This document shows, piece after piece, positions 1 to 8,602 of a stretch of 43,056 bases of DNA. Source of the stretch: Clostridia bacterium (GTDB lineage Bacteria > Bacillota > Clostridia > UBA1212); contig JAGDAX010000035.1 in NCBI GenBank assembly GCA_017848335.1, positions 1 to 43,056 of the forward strand, written 5' to 3'. A program made the translations under genes and the position numbers. Every line of letters starts with the position of its first letter. Positions within the stretch are counted from its first letter, which is position 1. The notes beneath the pieces are model-generated. The model saw nothing but the letters and a program-made list of their open reading frames with translations. It ran no database searches and was not told where the DNA came from.

Positions 1-183
1 CTTCTCACCGCAGGCGTGCTGGCCGTGGTGCTCCTGCTGGGCCGGTCAAGCGTCTTCGGGCTCGTGAAGCTCCCCGGCCTCTCCGGCCTGCTCGTCAATC
101 TCATCTTCTGCGGCGGCCTCCTGCTGGCGCTTGTAATCCTCGCGGCGATAAGGTATACTGTGGTGAGACGGAAGAAGCTATAG
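1..183 (+). CDS. C-terminal end of an integral membrane protein (partial)
   Basis: The frame is open from the first base and stops at 181-183, giving the last 60 residues of a protein whose start lies outside the window. The tail holds two hydrophobic stretches (about residues 3-13 and 30-50 of the visible part) and ends in a basic RYTVVRRKKL, as expected for a last membrane helix followed by a cytoplasmic positive tail. Such an end is common in polysaccharide flippases and other polytopic transporters, but nothing visible separates these, so no function is assigned. The stop codon lies inside the first of three AGGCTAG-type heptamers. Confidence 0.6.
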   Translation, partial: LLTAGVLAVVLLLGRSSVFGLVKLPGLSGLLVNLIFCGGLLLALVILAAIRYTVVRRKKL

Positions 184-202
184 GCTAGAGGCTAGAGACT
201 AG
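182..202 (+). repeat. Three AGGCTAG-type heptamers at a stop codon
   Basis: AGGCTAG, AGGCTAG and AGACTAG follow each other without a gap and start inside the stop codon of the upstream gene. They resemble the AGAGGCC heptads found at 2231 and 8317, so this may be a short member of the same spacer repeat family. Confidence 0.5.
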
Positions 203-270
203 GTGGCCGGAGATCTCGGCAGCTGCCGAACGAAGCAGTATGAACAACAAATCACAAAGGAGAAAACAAC

Positions 271-2112
271 ATGAAAATCAGACTTGCCGACTATGTCGCT
301 GACTTCCTCGTAAACCACGGAGTCACGGACGTCTTCAGTGTTGTCGGAGGCGGCGCAATGCACCTCAATGACGCCCTCGGCCACAACCCCGGGCTTAAAG
401 TCACGTACAATCACCACGAGCAGGCCTGCGCCCTGGCGGCGGAAGCCTATGCCCGCATCGACAATAAAATTGCCGCGGTCTGCGTCACCACGGGCCCCGG
501 AGGAACCAATGCCATCACCGGCGTTGTGTGCGGCTGGTTGGATTCCATTCCCATGTTTGTCATCAGCGGCCAGGTGCGCTACGACACCACCGCAAGGTAT
601 GCCGAGAAGGTCACCGGGTATCTTCCCAGGGCCATGGGCGACCAGGAATACGACATCGTGAAGTCCGTGGAGCCGATGACCAAATACGCGGTCATGATCG
701 AGGACCCCAGAGAGATCCGCTATGCGCTCGAGAAGGGCTGGCACCTTGCCACCACGGGCCGTCCGGGGCCTGTCTGGATCGACATTCCCGTCAATTTTCA
801 GGGCGGCTACGTTGAGACCGACGAGCTCAGAGGCTACGACCCCGCAGAGGACGACGCGCTGCTTCCGCCGCCTGTTTCGGAGGAAGTCATTGAGGAGATC
901 ATCGCAAAGGTCAGGAACGCCAAGCGCCCCGTTTTCCACGCGGGCTACGGCATAAGGCTGTCCGGCGGCTATCCGGCTTTTCGCGAAGCCATGGAGCGGC
1001 TGAATATTCCCGTGGTCACCTATTGGAACGCAGTGGACCTTATCGAGGACGAGCACCCGCTGTACTGCGGACGCGCCGGCAATATGGGCGACCGTCCGGG
1101 CAACTGGGCCATTCAGAATGCGGATCTTATTCTCGCGGTGGGCACCCGCATCTCCATCCGGCAGGTGGGCTATAACTGGAAAACATGGGCCCGCGAAGCC
1201 GAGGTCATAATGGTCGATATCGATCAGGCCGAACTCAGGAAGCCGACCCTTCACGTGGAATATCCCGTCTGGGCCGACGCCAAGGACTTTTTGGGCAAGC
1301 TGGCCGCCGCGTGCCCCAAGGACGAGCCCGTCTTCAAAGGTGTTGACTGGCTGGAGACCTGCCTCCGCTGGAAGCGCGACTATCCGGCGGTCCTTCCCCG
1401 TCAATGGGAGGAGAACGGCACCACCGCCAACGTCTATGCCTTCATCAGATACCTCAGCAGCCGCCTGCCCGAGAACAGCCTCACCGCAGTGTCCAACGGC
1501 GCTTGCTGCGTGGTGGGCAACCAGGCCTACGTCATCCGGAAAGGCAGCCGCATGGCCAACAACAGCGCCATCGCCAGCATGGGCTACGGACTTCCCGCGG
1601 CCATCGGAACCTGCATCGGCGGCGGCAGACGCACCACTATTTGCCTTGAAGGCGACGGCAGCATCATGATGAACCTTCAGGAGCTCCAGACCATCATCAC
1701 CGGCAGGCTCCCCATCAAGGTGTTCCTGATCAACAACAACGGCTACCATTCCATCAGGATCACGCAGAACAACCTTTTCGGGCACCACACCAAGGTAGGC
1801 ATCGGTCCGGAGTCCGGCGACCTGTCCTTCCCGGAGTTCCGCAAGATCGCGGAGGCGTTCGGCTACGACTATTACAGCGCCTCTTCCAACGCGGAAATGA
1901 TGGAAGCCGTGGACAAGGTGCTGGCCACCGAGGGGCCCGTGTTCTGCGAGATATTCACGGACACCGCGCAGGTGTGGGAGCCCAAGAGCAGCACCAAGCG
2001 CCTTCCCGACGGCACGCTCGTAAGCCCGCCGCTGGAGGACCTGGCGCCATTCCTGCCGCGCGAAGAGCTCGAGAAGCAGATGTTCATCCCGATGGTGGAT
2101 CAGGGGGATTGA
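271..2112 (+). CDS. Thiamine diphosphate-dependent enzyme, acetolactate synthase-like
   Basis: The 613-residue protein has the three-domain layout of the ThDP decarboxylase/synthase family: an N-terminal pyrimidine-binding domain with the cofactor-activating glutamate in HHEQACALAAEAYA (E50), a central Rossmann-like domain (about 200-340), and a C-terminal diphosphate-binding domain with the GDG...NN signature (GDGS at 461-464, INNNGY at 487-492). The start is supported by AAAGGAG eight bases before the ATG. Length and motifs fit the large subunit of acetolactate synthase, but no regulatory subunit or other branched-chain amino acid gene is next to it. Relatives of this type also occur in surface-sugar clusters, where they act on sugar or keto-acid substrates, so the substrate is not assigned. 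A perfect-looking terminator follows at 2147, so it is the last gene of its transcript. Confidence 0.85.
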   Translation: MKIRLADYVADFLVNHGVTDVFSVVGGGAMHLNDALGHNPGLKVTYNHHEQACALAAEAYARIDNKIAAVCVTTGPGGTNAITGVVCGWLDSIPMFVISGQVRYDTTARYAEKVTGYLPRAMGDQEYDIVKSVEPMTKYAVMIEDPREIRYALEKGWHLATTGRPGPVWIDIPVNFQGGYVETDELRGYDPAEDDALLPPPVSEEVIEEIIAKVRNAKRPVFHAGYGIRLSGGYPAFREAMERLNIPVVTYWNAVDLIEDEHPLYCGRAGNMGDRPGNWAIQNADLILAVGTRISIRQVGYNWKTWAREAEVIMVDIDQAELRKPTLHVEYPVWADAKDFLGKLAAACPKDEPVFKGVDWLETCLRWKRDYPAVLPRQWEENGTTANVYAFIRYLSSRLPENSLTAVSNGACCVVGNQAYVIRKGSRMANNSAIASMGYGLPAAIGTCIGGGRRTTICLEGDGSIMMNLQELQTIITGRLPIKVFLINNNGYHSIRITQNNLFGHHTKVGIGPESGDLSFPEFRKIAEAFGYDYYSASSNAEMMEAVDKVLATEGPVFCEIFTDTAQVWEPKSSTKRLPDGTLVSPPLEDLAPFLPREELEKQMFIPMVDQGD

Positions 2113-2146
2113 CCGCTAATTGACCGCTATACGAAAGCGCTATCCG

Positions 2147-2181
2147 AAGGCCGCAAAGCGATTTGCAGCCTTCTTTTTTTT
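2147..2181 (+). terminator. Rho-independent terminator
   Basis: An 11-pair stem with one mismatch (AAGGCCGCAAA and TTTGCAGCCTT) around a GCGA loop is followed by a run of eight T. It lies 35 bases after the ThDP enzyme and should end that transcript. Confidence 0.9.
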
Positions 2182-2230
2182 ATAAGATGCCGGGCGACAG
2201 GAAAAAGTGCCGGGTGATTGGCGCAACCGT

Positions 2231-2395
2231 AAGGCCAGAGGCGCTGGAGGCCAGAGGCTGGAGGCTGGAAAGCGCTTCGCGGCTGACAAGAGCTAAGTGC
2301 CGCTTCGCGGCAGATAAAGGACTGAAGTTATGGGACGCGAGTTATGGCACCGGAGTTATGAGTGTCAAGTGCCCGGTGCGCTGCGCGACGGATCG
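2231..2395 (+). repeat. Heptad spacer element, copy 1
   Basis: Six heptamers of AAGGCCA/TGGAGGC type (2231-2272) precede a hairpin TGCCGC-TTC-GCGGCA (2298-2312). Six heptamers follow in exact register from 2327 to 2368 (GTTATGG, GACGCGA, GTTATGG, CACCGGA, GTTATGA, GTGTCAA), then a GC-rich tail with GGTGCGCTGCGCG. The same order of parts recurs at 8317, and parts of it at 20747 and, on the opposite strand, at 27219. Confidence 0.8.
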
Positions 2396-2399
2396 GATC

Positions 2400-3324
2400 T
2401 CGCTTCTGCATATTGTTTTATGAAACCCGGACAGCATGCCCCTCACGCGCTGTCTGTGGGCAGCAGGTCTTTGACTTGCCGCCCCATTTTTGCGCCCTTT
2501 TGCGAGGCCAAATCAAGAGACCAGATAATGCCTGTGGATCAACTCCTCTGCGGAACCTAAAAGCGGCAAAAACAGCCTTAATCAGACGCCGGAAGTGCGA
2601 TAGCTAAAAACAGAAAAAAGGGAGAAAACAGCAGAAAAGCGAAATGAATTTCGCTGAATGACACGATATTTACTCAACTTTATCTCAAATTTTGCATAAA
2701 CTTCTTGTCAACGGTTTTTGGTCAGTCACGACAAGTTTTTCCTTTTTTAGATCTGCTGATTCTTTTAGTTATACGTTCTCTGCAAGGTTAAGGAATTGAT
2801 TCACCTTCCCCGGGAACCGTTCCGATTTTTTGCCCGTGCAGTCGCCAGAGCGGCGGCCAAACCGCCGCCACAAAGAAAGTCTTGACAAACCGCATTTTCA
2901 ATGCTATTATACTTGAGAGTAAGGTACTGCCAAACAATGTGCTGACTGAGAAAACGAAGACAATAATTTTTAGAAATGATAACAAAATAATAGGATTAAA
3001 GTAAAAATCGCGAGCGGCTTTATGCATCTTTCAAGCATCGATAGCGCAGTCATGATCTGATATAGCCTTGACCTCCAGGGATCGTCTGTGCGACAGAATC
3101 AGAATTTGCCAAGATAGCTGACAAACTGAATGGGGAACCCATAAGGGAGCTTAGCTATACACTTCCCGTTTTTGGAATTCACAGGGAATGTTCATACAGC
3201 CGTCATCTGTATAATTCTCACGGTAACCGGTCTATCGAAGACTAAAGAAAACAAGTTTGATTTTATATGAAAAATGAAAAATGAACAGAACCACGAAATC
3301 ATTTATACATGTTATGGGGGAATT
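2400..3324. other. Long gene-free spacer, AT-richer than its surroundings
   Basis: No convincing gene was found here. From about 2640 the base composition turns clearly AT-richer than the coding DNA around it. It holds one near-consensus promoter (2882-2910) and a 57-codon frame without a start codon (3072-3245) that resembles nothing I recognise. A 79-codon minus-strand frame at 2788-3027 has no ribosome site. The stretch could be acquired or decayed DNA, or carry an untranslated RNA. Confidence 0.4.
2882..2910 (+). promoter_or_regulatory. Sigma-A type promoter, TTGACA-17-TATTAT
   Basis: The -35 box TTGACA (2882-2887) and the -10 box TATTAT (2905-2910) are 17 bases apart. The next gene start is about 405 bases downstream, so this promoter would give either a very long leader or an unrecognised small RNA. 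Confidence 0.55.
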
Positions 3325-5256
3325 ATGAAAAAACGAATTCTCGTTGTTCAATTAATCGCAGTACTGTTCCTGTTATTGGCGTGCACACACGGGCCCGGGC
3401 AGCCGGTGCTTCCTTCAGGCGTCAATGACGTTTCGCCTGCGCCGTCTGCCGAAGCTACGGCCGCGCCGACTGCGGAGGCTACGCTGTCGGACGTCACCTC
3501 CGCGGCCGGGTTTCTAAAGCTGTCCCGTGTCATACAGAAGGTTGACGATGAAACGGAGCTGACAAAGAACCCGCAGGCTTTGCAGCCAGGGGAAGTCTTC
3601 ACGGGAATCACGCCCAACCTTCACCAAAAATATAATATGTTGATCCTCGACAAGGAGCAGTCTCTCAAGATACTGAAGGCACAGGACCTGACCGAGATAC
3701 CGTATGAGCTGACCGAGTGCCTTCCGCAAATGCTCAGATGGGACGACGTCAGCGTGCTTGACGTGCCCCGGTATTCGCAAAAATACGATGATAAAGTCTG
3801 TCGGGCATACTATTACTATCTTGACGATGCGACGGTCATTATCGTGAACGACGCTGTGAGATCTGTTTCAGGAAACACAGGTTATACCAAAGCCTGGATA
3901 TTGGTGGTTCCGAAGGGAGATGAGTCCGGGCAGGCTTCCTGGATTCCGCCGAAGGGAACCTTTGTCACCGGAGAAGCCCCGGAACCGAGCCTGTATGAAC
4001 CATGTTATGACCGTATCCGCGCTTATTTTATGTCGGATTCCGGTTTGCCGCGGCACGACGAAGAGTTTACTCCCACCCTTGAAGATTATATGATTGATTA
4101 TCTTGTATGGATGAAGCGGAGAGAGGAACACCCGGAATATTATGAAAAGTGGAAAAACACGTCTTTCCCGCCTAAGAAGCTTGCGGAAGCCAAAAACGAT
4201 TCCTTCAGGATCGACTGGCTTTACTGGTGCGAAGCCTTCAGGGACGATGATGAGAAACCGGTGGCAGCGCCTGAGCTTCCCTCGAGGGACCTTCCTTGTG
4301 TATATTTACAGGTAAAACAGTACGGAGTTCCCAAGGAAGAGATGCTCGAATACGTGAAGTGGATGCAGTGGTCCGGGGCGTATGGCAGATTGGTCATTAA
4401 CGAGGAACACGTCGAGGCCTTGTATTCGTATGACGACGATAAGGTTCGCCGGTCTCTGATATCGGAAGCTGCCATATATTTTGAAGGAAAGGTTTACAGA
4501 GACTCGGATATTACAGGCTGGGTTCCGGCGTATGACGTCGCACGTATGTTTTCGCGGGAAGAATTTGAAGCGCGTTTCCACGATTGGCTGCGATACTACG
4601 GCCTCGACGGACCCCCCAGCGAACGCCAATCAGAACTCATGAACTGCTGGGATGAATACGAAAAACTCCGCCGGGAGGACGAGGGGCCTCTCAATATGAG
4701 TTCCGCCGTGCGGGTGCTTAACGCGTTTATGGAGTTCTACAGGGAGGTAAGATATTCCCCGGAGGTTTTGGCCGGCGAGCTTGCTTCATCCTATGACGAG
4801 GAGTACTTCTCTCAAAACGAATATTATAAGTCGCTGCACCGCTCGAACAAGAGCATTGGCGCAATACGCGAAGAGATGTATTGGATCTTTACTCCTGAAA
4901 TGTGTGCTCACTTGAAGGCCGACGGGGAAGCGTATGATACGATTTTTTACAGCAATCAGTTCAAGCTATTCATATGGGATTGGGTTCCGCTCAGTTTCCT
5001 TGTTTCAGATTTGAGCAAATATTATGACGGCCCCATTGAGCTGTTCGGCGATGACTACAGGCTCGAAGACCATATCAGAATAGACAGCAGCGATTCCTTG
5101 AGCGCCAAGGTGACGCTGACCGCCAGGAACCGTTTCGAAGAGGGCGAACGCACGTACAGCGTTGAGCTTTCCAAAGCGACCGGGAGGTGGGTCATTTCGG
5201 GAGGCACGATAATCGAACTTGTGGAGAATGACGAAACTGCGAATCAGTGGGGATAG
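3325..5256 (+). CDS. Large lipoprotein of unknown function
   Basis: The 643-residue product begins with a lipoprotein signal peptide: MKKR, a hydrophobic core, and the lipobox LLLAC with the lipidated cysteine at position 20. A short Ala/Pro/Thr/Glu-rich linker (about 30-55) follows. The rest is a mixed, charged and aromatic sequence without a motif I can name, including acidic and Tyr-rich stretches and a likely beta-rich C-terminal part (about 585-635). I start it at the ATG at 3325, preceded by GGGGG, rather than 51 bases upstream, because only this start puts the signal peptide at the N-terminus. It stands alone, closed by the terminator at 5394. The product is probably anchored on the outer face of the cytoplasmic membrane. 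Confidence 0.8.
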   Translation: MKKRILVVQLIAVLFLLLACTHGPGQPVLPSGVNDVSPAPSAEATAAPTAEATLSDVTSAAGFLKLSRVIQKVDDETELTKNPQALQPGEVFTGITPNLHQKYNMLILDKEQSLKILKAQDLTEIPYELTECLPQMLRWDDVSVLDVPRYSQKYDDKVCRAYYYYLDDATVIIVNDAVRSVSGNTGYTKAWILVVPKGDESGQASWIPPKGTFVTGEAPEPSLYEPCYDRIRAYFMSDSGLPRHDEEFTPTLEDYMIDYLVWMKRREEHPEYYEKWKNTSFPPKKLAEAKNDSFRIDWLYWCEAFRDDDEKPVAAPELPSRDLPCVYLQVKQYGVPKEEMLEYVKWMQWSGAYGRLVINEEHVEALYSYDDDKVRRSLISEAAIYFEGKVYRDSDITGWVPAYDVARMFSREEFEARFHDWLRYYGLDGPPSERQSELMNCWDEYEKLRREDEGPLNMSSAVRVLNAFMEFYREVRYSPEVLAGELASSYDEEYFSQNEYYKSLHRSNKSIGAIREEMYWIFTPEMCAHLKADGEAYDTIFYSNQFKLFIWDWVPLSFLVSDLSKYYDGPIELFGDDYRLEDHIRIDSSDSLSAKVTLTARNRFEEGERTYSVELSKATGRWVISGGTIIELVENDETANQWG

Positions 5257-5393
5257 AAATCGGACTGAGGGCTGAGGGCCGTCCGGAGCGCATCAGGAAC
5301 GCCCGTACGAAATACGGGCAGCTCTGCAAGGACGACGAGGGCGGCGTATCATAGCGCTGTGATACGTTTCTCATAACAAATATTATCTATCGC

Positions 5394-5442
5394 AAAAAGA
5401 ACCTGAAGCCGCCTGCGTATAGGTGGATCCGGGTTCTTTTTT
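5394..5442 (+). terminator. Rho-independent terminator
   Basis: AAAAAGAACC pairs with GGTTCTTTTT and encloses an inner CCGCCT/AGGTGG pairing; the 3' arm runs into six T. It closes the lipoprotein transcript. Confidence 0.85.
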
Positions 5443-5483
5443 GACGGAGTTATAATATGGCGCTTAAGAGTATGCGCAGTTCC

Positions 5484-5526
5484 TCCTGCGACTGCCGGCT
5501 CCTGCGACTGCCGGCTCCTGCGACGC
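5484..5526 (+). repeat. 16-nt tandem repeat, about 2.7 copies
   Basis: TCCTGCGACTGCCGGC occurs twice in a row (5484-5499, 5500-5515) followed by a partial third copy. It sits between the terminator of the lipoprotein and the promoter of the HAD gene; nothing else is visible in that gap. Confidence 0.75.
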
Positions 5527-5543
5527 ATGTTCCTGCGGAATCA

Positions 5544-5572
5544 TTGACACCGCCCGGTAAATAGAGTATCCT
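5544..5572 (+). promoter_or_regulatory. Promoter TTGACA-17-TATCCT for the HAD gene
   Basis: TTGACA at 5544-5549 and TATCCT at 5567-5572 are spaced by 17 bases. The HAD hydrolase starts about 135 bases downstream on the same strand. Confidence 0.55.
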
Positions 5573-5707
5573 CTATGTGGGCGCGGATCACGTGATCAAT
5601 CGGACCATGTGATTAAGCGCTTCACTGACAGGACGGGTAAAAATGAGGCCTTCGCGGGGCACGCGCCCCTGCCCTTGCCCGATTATCGTTTTTAGAAAGG
5701 TTCTATT

Positions 5708-6580
5708 ATGCCAAACGCAATTATCGCGCTGATGTACGATTTCGACCGGACGCTGTCCACGCAGGACATGCAGAATTACCGCTTCATTCCCGCGCTGGGC
5801 ATGACCGCCGAGGAATTCTGGAGCACCGCCAATAAATTCGCCGCCGACAATACCATGGACGGCATATTGGCGTATATGTACACTATGGTGAGCGAAGCCA
5901 AAAAGCGTGGCGTGGTGCTGCGGAGAGAGACGTTGGTGGACATGGGGCGCGGCATCGAGTTCTTCCCGGGCCTTGACACATGGTTTTCCGAGATCAACGC
6001 CTTCGGCGCGAGCATGGGCGTCACGGTGGAGCACTACGTCATTTCCTCGGGGCTGCGGGAAATCATTCAGGGATCCTCGATCTGCCACGAGTTCAGGGAG
6101 GTCTTCGCGGGCGAATTCCTGTACGACGCGGACGGTATGCCGGTCTGGCCCAAGGCGGCGGTCAACTACACCAACAAGACCCAGTTCATCTACCGCATCA
6201 ACAAGGGCGTCCTGGACATTTCCAACGACAGGGATCTCAACGAGTCCATGCCCGACGACGACAAGCGCGTCCGCTTCAGCAACATGATCTACCTGGGCGA
6301 CGGTCTTTCGGACGTGCCCTGCATGAAGATGGTGAAGGCATACGGCGGCAAGTCCATTGCAGTATACAATCCGGATGAGGCTTTAGACCCCGCCAAGCAC
6401 CGCCGCGTCCTGGACCTCATCACCAAAAACCGTGTGGATTATATCTATCCCGCGGACTACCGGAAAGGCAAGCCGCTGGAGGCCACCGTGAAGCACATTA
6501 TCGAGATGATGGCCATTGCCGATATACTGTCCGGCGAGAGCCACAGCCAGCGGAGGGAGGCGCTTAACGATCGCTCCTGA
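5708..6580 (+). CDS. HAD-family hydrolase
   Basis: The 290-residue protein has HAD motif I as YDFDRTLS, with the nucleophile D11 and the acid/base D13, motif II in VISSGL, and motif IV as GDGLSDVPC (197-205), where D198 and D202 would bind magnesium. The long region between motifs I and II forms a helical cap, which suits a phosphatase acting on a small soluble substrate in the cytoplasm. The substrate cannot be read from the sequence. The start has AGAAAGG at a normal distance. The gene has its own promoter and no operon partner; the HtrA gene converges on it across a spacer full of tandem repeats. Confidence 0.85.
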   Translation: MPNAIIALMYDFDRTLSTQDMQNYRFIPALGMTAEEFWSTANKFAADNTMDGILAYMYTMVSEAKKRGVVLRRETLVDMGRGIEFFPGLDTWFSEINAFGASMGVTVEHYVISSGLREIIQGSSICHEFREVFAGEFLYDADGMPVWPKAAVNYTNKTQFIYRINKGVLDISNDRDLNESMPDDDKRVRFSNMIYLGDGLSDVPCMKMVKAYGGKSIAVYNPDEALDPAKHRRVLDLITKNRVDYIYPADYRKGKPLEATVKHIIEMMAIADILSGESHSQRREALNDRS

Positions 6581-6605
6581 TCGCGAGCTCAAGCCTGCTT
6601 TCCAG

Positions 6606-6680
6606 CGCTTTTGCAATGCGTTCCGGCGCTTCTGCAATGCGTTCCGACGCTTCTGCAATGCGTTCCGGCGTCTCTGCAGA
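6606..6680 (+). repeat. 21-nt tandem repeat
   Basis: Three units of CGCTTYTGCAATGCGTTCCGR (6606-6626, 6627-6647, 6648-6668) with single-base differences are followed by a degenerate fourth copy. It lies just downstream of the HAD gene. Confidence 0.85.
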
Positions 6681-6692
6681 AGGATATGCGAT

Positions 6693-6785
6693 GAAAGGAT
6701 TTGCGATGCGGCGCTCAATTTTCGAAAGGATTTGCGACGCCGCTTTCATTTCTCGGAAGGATTTGCGACGCCGCTTTCAATTTTC
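6693..6785 (+). repeat. 31-nt tandem repeat, three copies
   Basis: Three units begin at 6693, 6724 and 6755; each starts GRAAGGATTTGCGA and ends with a T-rich segment. It is a different repeat from the 21-nt one 13 bases upstream. Together they fill the gap between the convergent HAD and HtrA genes. Confidence 0.85.
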
Positions 6786-6854
6786 GATATGTGATTTATC
6801 CCATATAATCAAGTCTTTTTTCGTATCCGCGCTGCATATATGCTGCAGCTTTGT

Positions 6855-8192
6855 CTAAACCATCGTTCCCTTGATCTCCACGCCCTCCGGCAGCTTCACG
6901 TCCGGAGTGTATTCGTCCAGTGTGACCTGATATTCATATTCCGAGCTGCCGTCGTTGCCCTTGATGGTGACGGTGCTGCCGGCTTTGCGGGCCCGAAGCA
7001 CGGTTTCGAGATCCTCAGGCGAAGTTATGGCCGTGCTGTTGACAGACGTTATGAGAATGCCCGGTGTGATGCCCGCCTTGTCCGCCGCTCCGCCTGGAAT
7101 GACGTATTCGACGTACGCGCCGCTGACGATCACCGAGCCCCAGAAGGAATTGCGGTACGCAGTGGCAACGCTTGCCGAGAGAGCCGCCTTGCCCTTAATA
7201 TAGCCGAATTCGATAAGCTGCCCCGCGATGTTGAGGGCGTCGTTGGCGGGTATGCAGAAGCCGATGCCCTCCACCATGTCGGAGTTGATCTTGGCGGTCA
7301 CGACGCCAATGACGTTGCCTGAGGCGTCGAAGCAGGGGCCGCCCGAGTTGCCTTCGTTGACGGCCGCGTCGATCTGGAAAACCGTGATGGGCGCTCCGTC
7401 GTTGCTGAGGGCGCGGTTGAGGGCGCTGACGATTCCCCGAGTCATTGTGTACGTGAGCTCGCCCAGAGGATTGCCGATCACCGCCACGTCCTGGCCCACC
7501 ATTATCGCGTCGGAATCCCCGAAGGCCGCCGGCTTGAGCCCCTTCGCGTCGATCTTCAGCACGGCCACGTCGTTGTTCTTCTCGGCCCCCACCACGGTGG
7601 CTTCGTATGTCTCGCCGTTGAACAGGTCGACGCTGAATTTGGTGCCCTTTTCGACCACGTGGTTATTGGTGAGAATGTAGCCGTCCTCCGTGAGAATGAT
7701 GCCCGTGCCGCTGCTGGCGGTAAGGCTGGTCTGCCCGAAAATGTTGCGGGTCTTGCCCTCGGACCGAATGCCCACCACGGAATTGACGCTGTTTTGGTAA
7801 AGCTCCGCCGCGGAGTAATCCTTTTCGTTCCGCCCGCGAATAAACTCCACCGCCTTGCCTGTGCCGCCTCCGTTGGACGAAACGGTCGTGGTGTCGCCTG
7901 CCTTGCCGGGGGCTGCCGTGCTCTCCGCCATACCTATCTGCCCGAAAAGACCCGGGTCGATCGTTATGCATCCGGCAAGCAAAGCCACCGCCAGAAGAAG
8001 CGTCAGCGCCGCCGCTGCCGGCTTAAGGGCGCGCGCGGTTTTTGAATGCCGCCGGGCCGGCCGCGGCCCTTGTGCCTTAGTTTGTGCCGGCTTTGGCCGG
8101 GTATGAGTTTGTGCCGGCCGCGGCTGCGTTGTTTGCGGATCGATCGTCCGCGGTTGGCAGGATCTTGGTTGAATTTGTTTTGAAGAACGCAT
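6855..8192 (-). CDS. HtrA/DegP-like serine protease with PDZ domain
   Basis: This 445-residue protein is an S1C protease that would degrade or refold damaged exported proteins. The catalytic triad is visible: H178 in TNNHVV, D208 in NNDVAVLKI and S283 in GNSGGP. A single PDZ domain covers about 340-425. A hydrophobic segment (about 56-75) follows a Pro/Gln/Arg-rich N-terminal stretch of about 54 residues and ends in LLAGC, which looks like a lipobox. The long N-terminal tail suggests a membrane-anchored form with a cytoplasmic tail, but lipidation at C75 cannot be excluded. The start has GAGGTG six bases upstream and an extended -10 promoter further up. Confidence 0.92.
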   Translation of the reverse strand: MRSSKQIQPRSCQPRTIDPQTTQPRPAQTHTRPKPAQTKAQGPRPARRHSKTARALKPAAAALTLLLAVALLAGCITIDPGLFGQIGMAESTAAPGKAGDTTTVSSNGGGTGKAVEFIRGRNEKDYSAAELYQNSVNSVVGIRSEGKTRNIFGQTSLTASSGTGIILTEDGYILTNNHVVEKGTKFSVDLFNGETYEATVVGAEKNNDVAVLKIDAKGLKPAAFGDSDAIMVGQDVAVIGNPLGELTYTMTRGIVSALNRALSNDGAPITVFQIDAAVNEGNSGGPCFDASGNVIGVVTAKINSDMVEGIGFCIPANDALNIAGQLIEFGYIKGKAALSASVATAYRNSFWGSVIVSGAYVEYVIPGGAADKAGITPGILITSVNSTAITSPEDLETVLRARKAGSTVTIKGNDGSSEYEYQVTLDEYTPDVKLPEGVEIKGTMV

Positions 8193-8246
8193 TTTTTCAC
8201 CTCGTTTGTCGGAAGCTCGCCTGAAGCGGCTTCCTGCTTCGCAATA

Positions 8247-8255
8247 ATTATACCA
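8247..8255 (-). promoter_or_regulatory. Extended -10 promoter of the HtrA gene
   Basis: On the minus strand the sequence reads TGGTATAAT, an extended -10 box, 55 bases before the HtrA start. No good -35 box lies at the usual distance. Confidence 0.55.
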
Positions 8256-8316
8256 CGGATGCTGAAATTTTTATTAAAGCAATTGTGAACGGGCCGCCGG
8301 GTGCAGCTGTAAGGGC

Positions 8317-8457
8317 AGAGGCAAGAGGCAAGAGGCCAAAGGCCAGAGGCCGGAGGGCGCTTCGCGGCGGTTATGGGATGCGAGCTGCAAGCTATGGGAC
8401 GGGAGTTGCGAGTTGACAGGTGCTGCGCGAGTGCCGCACAGCGGCGCTCGCGCAGCA
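8317..8457 (+). repeat. Heptad spacer element, copy 2, with a 17-bp hairpin
   Basis: Six heptamers AGAGGCA, AGAGGCA, AGAGGCC, AAAGGCC, AGAGGCC, GGAGGGC (8317-8358) are followed by GCTTCGCGGC. Seven more heptamers in register run from 8370 to 8418 (GTTATGG, GATGCGA, GCTGCAA, GCTATGG, GACGGGA, GTTGCGA, GTTGACA). The element ends in a strong hairpin with 17-base arms (8421-8437 and 8441-8457, one G-T pair) and an ACA loop. This is the most complete copy in the window. Confidence 0.85.
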
Positions 8458-8487
8458 GCTCTTGCGCAACGGTTTATGGGATTTGTG

Positions 8488-8516
8488 TTGACAGCTATTG
8501 GCTGCGCGTTTAAAAT
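8488..8516 (+). promoter_or_regulatory. Promoter TTGACA-17-TAAAAT for the small lipoprotein
   Basis: TTGACA (8488-8493) and TAAAAT (8511-8516) are 17 bases apart, 86 bases before the lipoprotein start and directly after the heptad element. Confidence 0.6.
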
Positions 8517-8602
8517 AAACCCGGTCCCGGCTTGACGGAAAGCGGGCCCGACCGGAACCTGACCGGAAAGTGACTGTATTTAACGAGACAGGAGAAAGCA
8601 GC

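Noticed and set aside
199-1788. 529-codon minus-strand frame opposite the ThDP enzyme
   Set aside because: Antisense shadow of a conserved gene; the translated product is His/Gly/Asp-rich and unlike a real protein.
3072-3245. 57-codon open frame in the spacer before the large lipoprotein
   Set aside because: No start codon and no recognisable similarity; this length is expected by chance in AT-richer DNA.
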